A stretch of DNA of 64,000 bases. It comes from Bacillota bacterium. GTDB taxonomy: Bacteria; Bacillota; Clostridia; Acetivibrionales; DSM-1351. The notes beneath the pieces were generated by a model. That model made no database searches. It was not told the origin of the DNA and worked only from the letters and a program-made list of their open reading frames with translations. How positions within the stretch are numbered: position 1 is the first letter of the stretch; each line of letters opens with the position of its first letter. Of the stretch, positions 35,810 to 44,311 are shown piece by piece. The position numbers were made by a program, and so were the translations under genes. Location of the stretch: positions 124,001 through 188,000 of the forward strand of contig JAEZRV010000047.1 in the NCBI GenBank assembly GCA_023444055.1. The letters are read 5' to 3'.

Positions 35810-35893
35810 GAGGAGGTGCCAAGCCCATACCATTTCAAAAAAAATGCATGTTTCTTGGTTTTCTTATGTGAAATGTTGGGCTGACTATTTATG
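35810..35893 (+). repeat. Dispersed repeat B, copy 3, forming the ybaK translation start
   Basis: AGGAGGT (35811-35817) is the only SD near ybaK but lies 73 nt before its ATG (35891). Between them GCCC (35823-35826) pairs with GGGC (35878-35881), and CATTTC (35831-35836) pairs with GAAATG (35870-35875). Folding would leave about 14 unpaired bases between SD and ATG. Confidence 0.75.
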
Positions 35894-36367
35894 GCAACAG
35901 TAAAAACAAATGTTATGAGGATTTTAGATAGCGCGCATATAGAGTATAATACATATTCTTATGACAATAAGGACGGAGCAATAGATGGTGTGTCTGTAGC
36001 TAATAAAATTGGACAACCAGTTGAAAGAGTTTACAAGACATTAGTTACGAGAGGAGCTAGTAAAAATTTTTTTGTTTTTGTAATTCCTGTAAGTAAAGAA
36101 CTTAATTTGAAAGCAGCTGCAAGATCGGTTGGCGAAAAATCAATCGAAATGATTAGAATGGATGAAATAAACAAGGTAACAGGATATATTAGAGGTGGAT
36201 GCTCACCTATTGGTATGAAGAAGGATTATAAGACAGTAATAGATAGTTCCTGTGAACTAATTGAGACAATTATATTTAGTGCAGGGAAGATTGGCTTTCA
36301 AGTGGAAATACCTCCACAAATTCTGATAAGCTTTACTAAGGCTGAAGTAGCGGATATAGCTGAGTAA
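35891..36367 (+). CDS. ybaK: Cys-tRNA(Pro)/Cys-tRNA deacylase, YbaK/EbsC family
   Basis: YbaK edits tRNA-Pro mischarged with cysteine. The 158-residue protein is normal in size. VERVYKTLVTRG, the conserved Lys and GYIRGGCSPIGMKK match the family signature. The ATG is the last triplet of repeat B copy 3, and no SD occurs at normal linear distance, so initiation likely depends on the folded B element. A tRNA-Pro gene is present elsewhere in the window but is not linked. Confidence 0.9.
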   Translation: MATVKTNVMRILDSAHIEYNTYSYDNKDGAIDGVSVANKIGQPVERVYKTLVTRGASKNFFVFVIPVSKELNLKAAARSVGEKSIEMIRMDEINKVTGYIRGGCSPIGMKKDYKTVIDSSCELIETIIFSAGKIGFQVEIPPQILISFTKAEVADIAE

Positions 36368-36437
36368 TACTATAATAAAATTTCTTGAACTTTATTAAAA
36401 CTTTTGAGATTTATTAAACTTCTTAGCTTTTATTAAA

Positions 36438-36779
36438 TTAAAACTTTTTAAAGGCAAAAAATACTGCTCCCAATATACATATAAATGATAGCAAATAATT
36501 AAGCTTAAAGCTTTCCTTCAAGTATAACACTGAGAAAAATCCAAATACTACAAGTGTAATTGCTTCTTGAATGATTTTTAATTGGGCAGTATCAAAGTTT
36601 TTAGATGATAGCCTATTTGCTGGTATCATAAAGCAGTATTCAAAGAAGGCAATACCCCAGCTAATTAAAATAATTAAAAATAAAGGCATTGAATTATCTT
36701 TAAACTTTAGATTGCCATACCATGCAAATGTCATAAAAACATTTGAGACTACTAGTAATAAAAATGGCCAAAATTTGAT
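36438..36779 (-). CDS. DUF486 (DMT-superfamily) membrane protein without a canonical start
   Basis: The first ATG (36734) would give 98 residues beginning inside the first TM helix. The frame stays open upstream and encodes SLIKFWPFLLLVVSNVF before MTFAWYGNLKF, matching the normal DUF486 N-terminus. No ATG, GTG or TTG exists there. The best candidates are ATC at 36779 or ATA at 36791, the latter 8 bases after GTGAGG. Further motifs ISWGIAFFEY, MIPANR and QLKIIQEAITL are typical, and four TM helices are seen. The gene either uses a rare start or has lost its ATG. Function unknown; small transporter-like. Confidence 0.75.
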   Translation of the reverse strand: MKFWPFLLLVVSNVFMTFAWYGNLKFKDNSMPLFLIILISWGIAFFEYCFMIPANRLSSKNFDTAQLKIIQEAITLVVFGFFSVLYLKESFKLNYLLSFICILGAVFFAFKKF

Positions 36780-36983
36780 TAATGAAGATATATGTAAAAC
36801 CTCACAAAAAGTAATTTATTATACAAAAACACAAATATCATTATAATCTAATATTCGAGTTTTTCAAGTAAAATATTTGGTAAAAACACGAAATTAGACC
36901 GCCTATAATTTTTAGCTGTGGAAGTTGAGTTAATAAATTAGCAAGAAGTTGGGTAATAATAATTTTTTGTGTAAATAATACTC

Positions 36984-37154
36984 TTATAACAAGTGTTATA
37001 CCAGTTTGCATATAAACGGTTAGCAACCGTTTATATAGTCGCAGTATGCGACGTAACATCATAAGATGTGCAAACGTTGTTCAATACTAAGAGCTTGTAG
37101 CTCTGCTACAACATCACGTTAGTGATGATAAAAAATATTAACTAATATTTTTTA
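36984..37154 (+). other. Array of seven short perfect hairpins
   Basis: In order the stems are TATAAC/GTTATA (36984), TATAAACGGTT/AACCGTTTATA (37010), GTCGCA/TGCGAC (37037), ACATC/GATGT (37055), AGAGCT/AGCTCT (37089), CATCAC/GTGATG (37111) and ATAAAAAATATT/AATATTTTTTAT (37127-37154). All loops are 3-4 nt. The last stem ends in a T-run. The stretch encodes nothing credible; a 73-codon minus-strand frame exists only because of the palindromes. It lies between the DUF486 gene (minus) and the DUF134 gene (plus). Confidence 0.8.
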
Positions 37155-37319
37155 TGCGAATTAGGATTATTTATTATTGACAAGTTTTAAAAATAGAAGT
37201 AGTATAGTAATGTGCATATGCACAAAACTATGCAAGATACGCTAACACTGTATGTTTAATAAATATGTGTTGAAAAAACAAATGTTTAACTTTTTTCGGC
37301 ATTGAATGTAGGTGATATA

Positions 37320-37694
37320 TTGCCAAGACCAAAAAAATGCAAGATGGTAGGCTTTGTGCCACGTAATTTATGCTTTTATCCTAAATTAAATAATAGTGCC
37401 GAAGTAATTCTCAGTATAGAGGAAGTTGAAGCAATAAGGCTTTCTGATTATCTTGAAATGGAACAAGATAGAGCGGCAGCTTGTATGGAGGTTTCCAGAG
37501 GAACTTTTCAGAGAATAATTAATTCTGCTAGAAATAAAACAGCAGATGCGCTAATTCATGGGAAGACCATTAGAATTTATGGAGGAAATTATGAACTTTT
37601 GGTAGGTAATCCTTGCTGTAGAAAGCAAAGTAAAACTTGTAATTGCATAAGTTGTGAGAAATGTGTGGTTTGTGAAGAAGAATGCCAGAAATAA
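37320..37694 (+). CDS. DUF134 family DNA-binding protein
   Basis: The 124-residue product starts at TTG 37320, giving the family N-terminus (M)PRPKKCKMVGFVP, 6 bases after AGGTG. An upstream TTG (37302) lacks support. A sigma-like helix-turn-helix lies at about 35-85 (IEEVEAIRLSDYLEMEQDRA..MEVSRGTFQRI). The C-terminus is rich in Cys (about nine), suggesting metal binding. DUF134 genes often neighbour NifX-type or Mrp genes, as here. Confidence 0.88.
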   Translation: MPRPKKCKMVGFVPRNLCFYPKLNNSAEVILSIEEVEAIRLSDYLEMEQDRAAACMEVSRGTFQRIINSARNKTADALIHGKTIRIYGGNYELLVGNPCCRKQSKTCNCISCEKCVVCEEECQK

Positions 37695-37740
37695 AATTAT
37701 ATTTTGAGGTGAAAGGTTCAAAGAAATACAAAAAATAAAT

Positions 37741-37813
37741 GAAGGAGGTACCGAGCCCATGCTATTTCTGTCATGATGTTTTGTGCGAAATGCTGGGCAT
37801 GGGCATAATAATG
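37741..37813 (+). repeat. Dispersed repeat B, copy 4, forming the mrp translation start
   Basis: AAGGAGG (37742-37748) lies 62 nt before ATG 37811. GCCCATGC (37755-37762) pairs with GCATGGGC (37797-37804), and ATTTC (37764-37768) pairs with GAAAT (37787-37791). Folding would bring SD and ATG to about 12 unpaired bases. Copies 1 and 2 have GTCC...GGAC/GGGC at the same stem positions, so pairing is kept by compensatory changes. Confidence 0.82.
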
Positions 37814-39085
37814 AGTGATGAAGTTTGCGGCTGTGGAAGTACAAATTGCGAAAGCGATGAATGTGGAAGTGGTGGTTGTGGAGGTTCCTGTTCGTCAGGA
37901 GGCTGTGGGAACGGGCCCCAGAGCTTTATTGAAAAAACCCATGAATTAAATTCTATTAAAAGAGTAATTGGTGTTGTTAGCGGAAAAGGTGGAGTAGGAA
38001 AATCATTTGTAACATCCACGCTTGCTGTAATGATGCGAAGAAAGGGATATGACGTTGGTGTTTTAGATGCCGATATTACAGGACCTTCTATCCCCAAAGT
38101 TTTTGGTATTAATGATAGGGTTCAAGGAAGTGAACTGGGGATGTATCCTCAAAAATCAACTAATGGTATAAGTGTTATGTCAGTAAACCTTCTTCTTGAT
38201 AAGGATGAATCACCAGTTATTTGGAGAGGGCCAGTTATTGCAGGCGTCGTAAAACAATTTTGGACTGATGTTATATGGGGAGATGTTGACTACTTATTCC
38301 TAGATATGCCTCCAGGTACGGGTGATGTTCCTTTGACAGTTTTTCAATCTATACCTTTAGATGGTATTATAATAGTTACATCACCGCAGGATCTTGTGTC
38401 AATGATAGTTAAAAAAGCCTATAATATGGCTAAAGCAATGGATATACCAGTTTTAGGTATTGTTGAGAATATGAGCTATTTAAAATGCCCTGATTGTGGT
38501 AAGAATATTAAAATATTTGGGGAAAGTAAAATAGATTCTATTGCTGAAAAGTTAAAAGTTGATGTACTTGGAAAGATGCCGATTGATCCAGTGATGGCAG
38601 AATTATGTGATAAAGGAGAGGTAGAGAAGATAAATAATACTTACCTTTCAGAAGCTGTTTCTGTTATAGAAAAAAAACTGGGTGTTGGGAAGGTATTAAG
38701 AACATTAAAAATTGCTATTCCAACAGATGGAACTAACATTTCCTCTCATTTTGGGAAGTGCGAGAACTTTACAATTTTTGATATTGAGAATTCTGTTATT
38801 AAAAGTAAAACCAGTATTAGCACAGAAGGAAACTTACATGGATTGCTTCCGACTTTTCTATCAATAAAAGGAGTAAATGCAGTTATTGTTGAAGGAATGG
38901 GTGATGGTGCACGAAACAATCTTATAAAAAATAAAATAGAAATTATATCTGGCGTAAGTGGAGATATAGATCAAGCTATTAACTCATATTTAGAAGGAAC
39001 ATTGGAATCTAGTAATACTGGTTGTGCTGGACACGGACATGAGCATAATCATGGAGAAGGTGGTTGCAATTGTGGACAACACTAA
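37811..39085 (+). CDS. Mrp/NBP35-type iron-sulphur carrier ATPase fused to a NifX-like domain
   Basis: The 424-residue protein opens with a Cys/Gly-rich segment, then a P-loop ATPase (VSGKGGVGKS near residue 57, DMPPGTGDVPLT, and the C-X2-C of LKCPDCGKN). Mrp proteins carry and transfer [4Fe-4S] clusters. Residues about 300-400 form a dinitrogenase cofactor (NifX/NifB-C) domain starting KIAIPTDGTNISSHFGKC. The tail is His/Cys-rich and probably binds metal. A frame extends to ATG 37739, but its 24 codons would be the repeat B element and it lacks its own SD. A terminator follows at 39163. Confidence 0.9.
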   Translation: MSDEVCGCGSTNCESDECGSGGCGGSCSSGGCGNGPQSFIEKTHELNSIKRVIGVVSGKGGVGKSFVTSTLAVMMRRKGYDVGVLDADITGPSIPKVFGINDRVQGSELGMYPQKSTNGISVMSVNLLLDKDESPVIWRGPVIAGVVKQFWTDVIWGDVDYLFLDMPPGTGDVPLTVFQSIPLDGIIIVTSPQDLVSMIVKKAYNMAKAMDIPVLGIVENMSYLKCPDCGKNIKIFGESKIDSIAEKLKVDVLGKMPIDPVMAELCDKGEVEKINNTYLSEAVSVIEKKLGVGKVLRTLKIAIPTDGTNISSHFGKCENFTIFDIENSVIKSKTSISTEGNLHGLLPTFLSIKGVNAVIVEGMGDGARNNLIKNKIEIISGVSGDIDQAINSYLEGTLESSNTGCAGHGHEHNHGEGGCNCGQH

Positions 39086-39162
39086 AAGAGAATTATAGGT
39101 TGTATTAAAAAGACAAGTTATAAACTTGGAAAAGATTGCCTAAAAATTTATAAAAAATTTAC

Positions 39163-39204
39163 AAAAAAGTAAACTTTGTTTATATACAAAGCTTACTTTT
39201 TTTT
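39163..39204 (+). terminator. Terminator after the Mrp fusion gene
   Basis: AAAAAAGTAA and CTTTGT pair with ACAAAG and TTACTTTTT around a TTATAT loop, followed by a long T-run. Confidence 0.85.
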
Positions 39205-39319
39205 GCTTATTATGTAATAATATAAATATAAATAATTTACCACTAATAGGAGGAATTAGAACATTTTTGTCGAATTGTGTTAATAGAGGATTTTAGTAAT
39301 ATTAAAATATAATTAATTT

Positions 39320-39376
39320 GACAACAAACCATTGATAAGTTTGAACACCGATAGTTTTATGTGGGAAAGTTGAATT
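39320..39376 (+). repeat. Dispersed repeat A, copy 3
   Basis: GACAACAAACCATTGATAAG, then ACACCGATAG and ATGTGGGAAAGTTGAATTAA. It lacks a few bases of the T-run seen in copies 1 and 2. The outer stem TTAATT/AATTAA is kept. It lies 76 bases upstream of the DUF3696-type ATPase gene, same orientation. Confidence 0.85.
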
Positions 39377-39452
39377 AATAATTTATAAACAAATTAGTAA
39401 AATGATGTAAGAGTTTAGACTTTAAATTAATATACATAAAGGAGATCAAAAT

Positions 39453-40811
39453 ATGAAAAGTTTTAGGCTAAAAAATATTAAAGGATTTTTAGATACTGGC
39501 GAAATAGAAATTAAGCCTATTACAGTTTTTGTAGGAGAAAATAGCTCTGGAAAAAGTAGTGTTTGTAGATTCCCATTAGTTATAAAGCAAACATTTCTTG
39601 ATACTACATCAGTACCCATATTGTTTTATGGAAGTTCAATTGATTATGGCAATTATGAAGATGTCGTTTTCAATCATAGGAAGGGTGAAACAATAGAGTT
39701 TGAGATGATATTCAGCTACAATGAATTCAGAAGGTCTAGCCTTAGACCGTTGATAAATGAAGAACAATTCGATAATTGTTTAGATTCGGACATGGTTTTG
39801 AAAGTAAGTATAGCTCACAAAGATGGAAAATTAAAGGTAAATGATTTTGTGCTCAGTTTATCTTCTAGCGAAGAACCAATTGTTGAATTTTCCTCAAATG
39901 ACTATACTAGCAACTTAGTATTTAATATAAATGGATATGAGGAACATTTAATAGATCCAAATGAATGTTTTTTTGATAAGTTTATACCGGACATAAGATG
40001 TATGCTTGATACATCAAACAATAGCCAAAAAAGTAATACTAATTTAGAATTAGCAACTCAGGTATGCAATACGCTTCAAAACTATTTTAATATGCTATCA
40101 AATAAAATCTTTTATATTGGCTCCTTGAGAAAAACGCCAGAAAGGTACTTTAGATATACAGATAGTGTTGTTGATTCTGTAGGAAAATGTGGAGAGTTCA
40201 CTCAAGTAATATTAGGGCAAGATTATAGAAATGGTAAAAGAATAATCAATAAGGTCTCAAATTGGTTATCAACTTATATGAATTTTGCACTAGATATTGA
40301 AGATTTAGAGGGTCAGTTATTTAAAATAATGATTCGTGATTTAAAGACTAATGCAAGAAATAATATTGTTGATATGGGTCAGGGGCTAGCTCAGCTTATA
40401 CCTATTTTAGTACAAACTTTTATAACTAAAAACAATAAAGAATGTTCAAGGCTTAATAGGACTCCTAATTATACTGTAATAGAGCAGCCTGAGCTTTATC
40501 TACACCATTCAGCACAGGATTGCTTAGCAGATTTATTTGTGGAAACTATTAAGAATGAAAATGAGAGTTTCTTAATTGAAACACACAGTGAACACATGAT
40601 TCGCAGATTAATGAAGTTAGTTAATGATGGGAATTTGTCAAGTGATGAAATTGCTATATACTTGACACAGAAGGACTATGATGGAAATTCAAAGGTGAGA
40701 AAATTAAATTTGAGTGAGTATGAAAAAGTAGCTAACTGGGAAAAAGATTCTTTTAATCAAGGTATTACTGAAACAGATGAGCAAAAAGTAATTAGCCTTA
40801 AGAGAAAGTAA
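39453..40811 (+). CDS. DUF3696-type AAA ATPase
   Basis: The 452-residue protein is an SMC/OLD-like ATPase. The N-terminus KSFRLKNIKGFLDTGEIEI leads into Walker A VGENSSGKSS (about 28-37). GQGLAQLIPI is a signature-like stretch, Walker B is YTVIEQPELYLHHSAQ and the H-loop is LIETHSEHMI. The C-terminal DUF3696 portion follows. Such ATPases are often found with nucleases or DUF262-type proteins in defence islands. Here no intact partner follows, only a 22-codon open remnant ending at 40921. A defence role is inferred, not shown. Confidence 0.85.
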   Translation: MKSFRLKNIKGFLDTGEIEIKPITVFVGENSSGKSSVCRFPLVIKQTFLDTTSVPILFYGSSIDYGNYEDVVFNHRKGETIEFEMIFSYNEFRRSSLRPLINEEQFDNCLDSDMVLKVSIAHKDGKLKVNDFVLSLSSSEEPIVEFSSNDYTSNLVFNINGYEEHLIDPNECFFDKFIPDIRCMLDTSNNSQKSNTNLELATQVCNTLQNYFNMLSNKIFYIGSLRKTPERYFRYTDSVVDSVGKCGEFTQVILGQDYRNGKRIINKVSNWLSTYMNFALDIEDLEGQLFKIMIRDLKTNARNNIVDMGQGLAQLIPILVQTFITKNNKECSRLNRTPNYTVIEQPELYLHHSAQDCLADLFVETIKNENESFLIETHSEHMIRRLMKLVNDGNLSSDEIAIYLTQKDYDGNSKVRKLNLSEYEKVANWEKDSFNQGITETDEQKVISLKRK

Positions 40812-41026
40812 ATTTATTTTAGGACAAGTTATGCATTAAACAGAGTTTGATTTTTTTGCTAAATATAAACAATACATGGATTACAAACCTGAATTTCTTT
40901 CTTTGGCATATGCATATAGTTAGAGCGATACTACTAAATATTTTAGCGAATAATGACGATATTTTTATAGCAATATTATCTTGATTTTGAACCGTTCAAA
41001 GATTTTTTGAAAAGAGGTAAAACATC

Positions 41027-42853
41027 ATGAGTGATGACATGAATCGTCAAATGGAAGAACTAAAGAGAGAAAATGAAATGTACCGCCTAATACTTGAGGC
41101 ATTACCAGTTAACCTTTTTGTTAAGGATGTGAATTGCAAATATTCTATCACAAGCCGTATGTGTGATATGGTTAATGGGGTAAAACGCGGTGGATTAAAG
41201 GGAAAGAATGATTTTGATTTGCAGGATTCTAAAGAAATTGCTCAGGTATTTTATGATGATGATTTGCGCATAATGCAGACAAAGCAGGGTAGCAGAATGC
41301 TTACACCAACTACTTGTGGGAATAAATTGCAGTATTTGGATATATATAAAGAGCCAATTATTGACGAAAACAATGTTGTACGTGGTATATTGGGTCTTGT
41401 AATTCCGGCTGGAGAGCCTATGGATGATTCAAAACAGGAATATTTAAATGAAAATCAGGTTCACTCTAATGCATTCTACGGTGTTGAGTGTGCCATGTTT
41501 GATTATGATATAAATAGCGGCAAAATTTTTCTATTAAAGAAAATTGATAACCTTTCTTTAAATACAAATGAAAATGAAATTTTCGAGAATAAATTGGCAG
41601 AAAAGACGAATGACATAGTAGGAGCAGTCATTAAAAAGAAATTTGATAATTTCAGGAGAAATAGGAATCGAATTGTCATGTTATTTGATTTAAAAGATGA
41701 TAAGGATGTAAAACATACAGCTTTATTGACGCTTAATATGGTTTCTGAAAGTAGGTTAGATTATGCACATGCAATCGGATTTTTGTCATATCTGCATGAT
41801 GAGCGCAGACAAGAGGAGGAAATGCAGATTTCCTTTAATTTTATTAAGGACAGATTAACTAGTATCCTTTCAGAACAATATGAGTCAATTATTTATATAA
41901 ACCGCAGGAACAATAGATATTTATATACAGGGAAGTCTAAGTCTATTGTTGGACTAAATAGTGAGGGAGATATAGAAGAAATAATAGATTTTGCATTGGA
42001 GTATCTTTATAAAGATGATGCTGAAAGTTTAACTTATTTATTTGAGGATATTAGAAAATCGGTAAGAAAAGGAAGAAATACTATATTTGAATGTCGTATT
42101 CTATTTGGTGATGTTTACAGATGGAATAAATGCGATGTTAATTTTGTTGAGTCAGTTGACTGTACGTCAGAAGATATTATTATAACAATAAAGGATATTG
42201 ATGACATAGTAAAAATACGTAAGAAGGAAGAAATTCGCAATACAAACAACCAATTAATCGAAATACTGAGCTCTGTTGTTGAATCTAGGGATTTAGAATC
42301 AGGAAACCATATAAATAGGATGAAAAATGTTACAAAATTATTTTTACAAAAAGTAATGATTAAATTTCCAGAATATAGTTTAACAGAAAACACAATAGAA
42401 ATTATGTCTGCAGCATCTGCAATGCATGATATAGGGAAGGTTGCAATACCAGATAATATTCTCTTAAAACCTGGTAAACTGACCAGAGAAGAATTTGAAG
42501 TTATGAAGGAGCATACTCTTAAAGGCTGCGACATTATCAACGCAGCATCTGCTATTCAAGACAAAGAGTATTATCAATATTGCTATGACATATGCAGACA
42601 CCATCATGAGAGGTACGACGGAAAAGGTTATCCGGATGGTCTTTGTGGAGAAAAAATTTCCCTCATTGCCCAAGTGGTTTCTGTTGCAGATGTTTATGAT
42701 GCCTTAGTTAGCAAGCGTTGTTATAAGGATGCATTTGAGCAAGATAAAGCTGTTTCCATGATACTTAGTGGTGAGTGCGGTACTTTTAATCCAAAACTGA
42801 TGGATGTGCTAAATGAAGTTAAATCTGAACTAAAAAATATATACTATATTTAA
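41027..42853 (+). CDS. PAS and HD-GYP domain protein, putative cyclic-di-GMP phosphodiesterase
   Basis: The 608-residue protein starts with a short coiled coil and a PAS-like domain (about 18-125, LILEALPVNLFVKDVN). A second sensor-like region covers about 150-400. The HD-GYP domain (about 410-600) has the HD pair in SAMHDIGKVAIPD and the loop HHHERYDGKGYP, so the GYP triad is intact. HD-GYP enzymes hydrolyse cyclic di-GMP or related dinucleotides. No TM helix is present. The start is ATG 41027, 7 bases after AGAGGT. Ligand and targets are unknown. Confidence 0.92.
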   Translation: MSDDMNRQMEELKRENEMYRLILEALPVNLFVKDVNCKYSITSRMCDMVNGVKRGGLKGKNDFDLQDSKEIAQVFYDDDLRIMQTKQGSRMLTPTTCGNKLQYLDIYKEPIIDENNVVRGILGLVIPAGEPMDDSKQEYLNENQVHSNAFYGVECAMFDYDINSGKIFLLKKIDNLSLNTNENEIFENKLAEKTNDIVGAVIKKKFDNFRRNRNRIVMLFDLKDDKDVKHTALLTLNMVSESRLDYAHAIGFLSYLHDERRQEEEMQISFNFIKDRLTSILSEQYESIIYINRRNNRYLYTGKSKSIVGLNSEGDIEEIIDFALEYLYKDDAESLTYLFEDIRKSVRKGRNTIFECRILFGDVYRWNKCDVNFVESVDCTSEDIIITIKDIDDIVKIRKKEEIRNTNNQLIEILSSVVESRDLESGNHINRMKNVTKLFLQKVMIKFPEYSLTENTIEIMSAASAMHDIGKVAIPDNILLKPGKLTREEFEVMKEHTLKGCDIINAASAIQDKEYYQYCYDICRHHHERYDGKGYPDGLCGEKISLIAQVVSVADVYDALVSKRCYKDAFEQDKAVSMILSGECGTFNPKLMDVLNEVKSELKNIYYI

Positions 42854-42865
42854 ATACTAATGGGT

Positions 42866-44308
42866 CTAAAATTGAAAATAAATGAACGAACTAGTAGTAA
42901 ATACACCAAAAATTATAAACAAAATCAGTGCTGTGTAATAAAGTCCCCATCTCAACGCGATGGGGTTTTTTGCAATTTCTTCACTTAAGGTCTTTTTGCG
43001 CTGTATAAGCTGAACTGCTAAGAGGAAAGCAATAATGCATATACAAAGTACAACCTGATATCTGGTTATTCCTACAGCACCTAGATTTATATTAAAACCA
43101 ATATCAGTGAATATTTTCTTTATGATAAAGCGAGCGCTGGTAAATGAGGTTGCTCTGAAGAAAATCCAAGAAAAACATATTAAATTAAATGAGATAAATA
43201 CTTTTACACCATTTTGAATATTCGGAAATCTGTCTAATTTTATAAAATGAGTTATTTTTTCTCTTAATCCTTTTGTCCAGAGTGCAAAAACTAAATAGAA
43301 ACCATTAAGTCCGCCCCAAATAACATAGGTCCAAGCGGCTCCATGCCAGAGCCCACTCAGTAGAAATACTATCATTAGGTTTCTGTGCCATTTCCACTTG
43401 GAACATCTGTTTCCGCCCAGTGAAATATAAACATAGTCTGTAAACCAACTTGAGAGGGATATATGCCAGCGCCTCCAAAATTCGGATATTGTTTTCGAGA
43501 AGTAGGGAAGGTTAAAGTTCTGCATAAGCTCAATCCCCATTATTCTAGATGCACCTCTTGCAATGTCTGTATAGCCTGAGAAATCACAATAAATTTGGAA
43601 TGCGAAAAAGTAAGTTGCTAAAATCAAAGATAGCCCACTGATGGATTCAGGTGATTTATATGCAGCATTTACTATAGTAGCAAGGTTGTCTGCAATAACA
43701 AGCTTTTTGAAAAAGCCCCAAGCCATTAGTTTTAGACCATCAACAGTTCTCTTTGCATCAAATTTATGTTCAGTGTGAAATTGCCACAGCATATTCTGGG
43801 GACGCTCAATAGGGCCTGCAACTAGCTGAGGGTAATACATTACATATAAAGCATATATTCCAAAATGCTTTTCTGGCTTGTGATTTCCACGATACACTTC
43901 AATAATATAGCTCATGCTTTGGAAGGTATGAAAGGATAGTCCAATAGGCAGAATAATTGACAGACTGCTGATAGGATAATTCCAATGCAATAAATTTGCT
44001 ACACGAGTAACATTCTCATTAAAGAAGTTAAAGTATTTAAACACAAATAGTATACCTACATTTGCAAGAATACTGATAATGAGAAAAATACGCTTATTAT
44101 TTGCTTTCATCTTATCAATCATAATACCAGCGCAATAGTCAATAATAATAGTAAAGCCAAGTATCAATATGTATTTTGGAACGAAAGCCATATAGAAAAG
44201 ACAGCTACTTACAAGCAGAAGAAACCATCTTGTTTTATGTGGAAGTAAAAAGTACAGTATAGTAACCACAGGGAAAAATATTAGAAATTCAATAGAATTA
44301 AAAAGCAT
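42866..44308 (-). CDS. MBOAT O-acyltransferase (AlgI/DltB-like)
   Basis: The 480-residue membrane protein has about ten TM helices and the MBOAT motifs FWRRWHISLSSWFTDYVY and SGLWHGAAWTYVIWGG, with the active-site His. AlgI-type proteins move acetyl groups across the membrane for O-acetylation of an exported polysaccharide. It is paired with an SGNH-type gene just upstream (gap 3 bases), the usual partner that transfers the acetyl group. Substrate probably a cell-surface glycan. The 3' end faces the HD-GYP gene. Confidence 0.93.
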   Translation of the reverse strand: MLFNSIEFLIFFPVVTILYFLLPHKTRWFLLLVSSCLFYMAFVPKYILILGFTIIIDYCAGIMIDKMKANNKRIFLIISILANVGILFVFKYFNFFNENVTRVANLLHWNYPISSLSIILPIGLSFHTFQSMSYIIEVYRGNHKPEKHFGIYALYVMYYPQLVAGPIERPQNMLWQFHTEHKFDAKRTVDGLKLMAWGFFKKLVIADNLATIVNAAYKSPESISGLSLILATYFFAFQIYCDFSGYTDIARGASRIMGIELMQNFNLPYFSKTISEFWRRWHISLSSWFTDYVYISLGGNRCSKWKWHRNLMIVFLLSGLWHGAAWTYVIWGGLNGFYLVFALWTKGLREKITHFIKLDRFPNIQNGVKVFISFNLICFSWIFFRATSFTSARFIIKKIFTDIGFNINLGAVGITRYQVVLCICIIAFLLAVQLIQRKKTLSEEIAKNPIALRWGLYYTALILFIIFGVFTTSSFIYFQF

Positions 44309-44311
44309 ATT

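Noticed and set aside
36841..37062. 73-codon minus-strand ORF
   Set aside because: It runs through the hairpin array, has no RBS, and its frame is open only because of the palindromes.
37739..37810. Upstream start of the Mrp fusion gene at ATG 37739
   Set aside because: These 24 codons are exactly repeat B copy 4, which also occurs where no gene follows, and there is no SD before 37739.
40841..40921. Short open frame after the DUF3696-type ATPase as a real gene
   Set aside because: It has no start codon with an RBS and only about 26 codons, so I treat it at most as a remnant.
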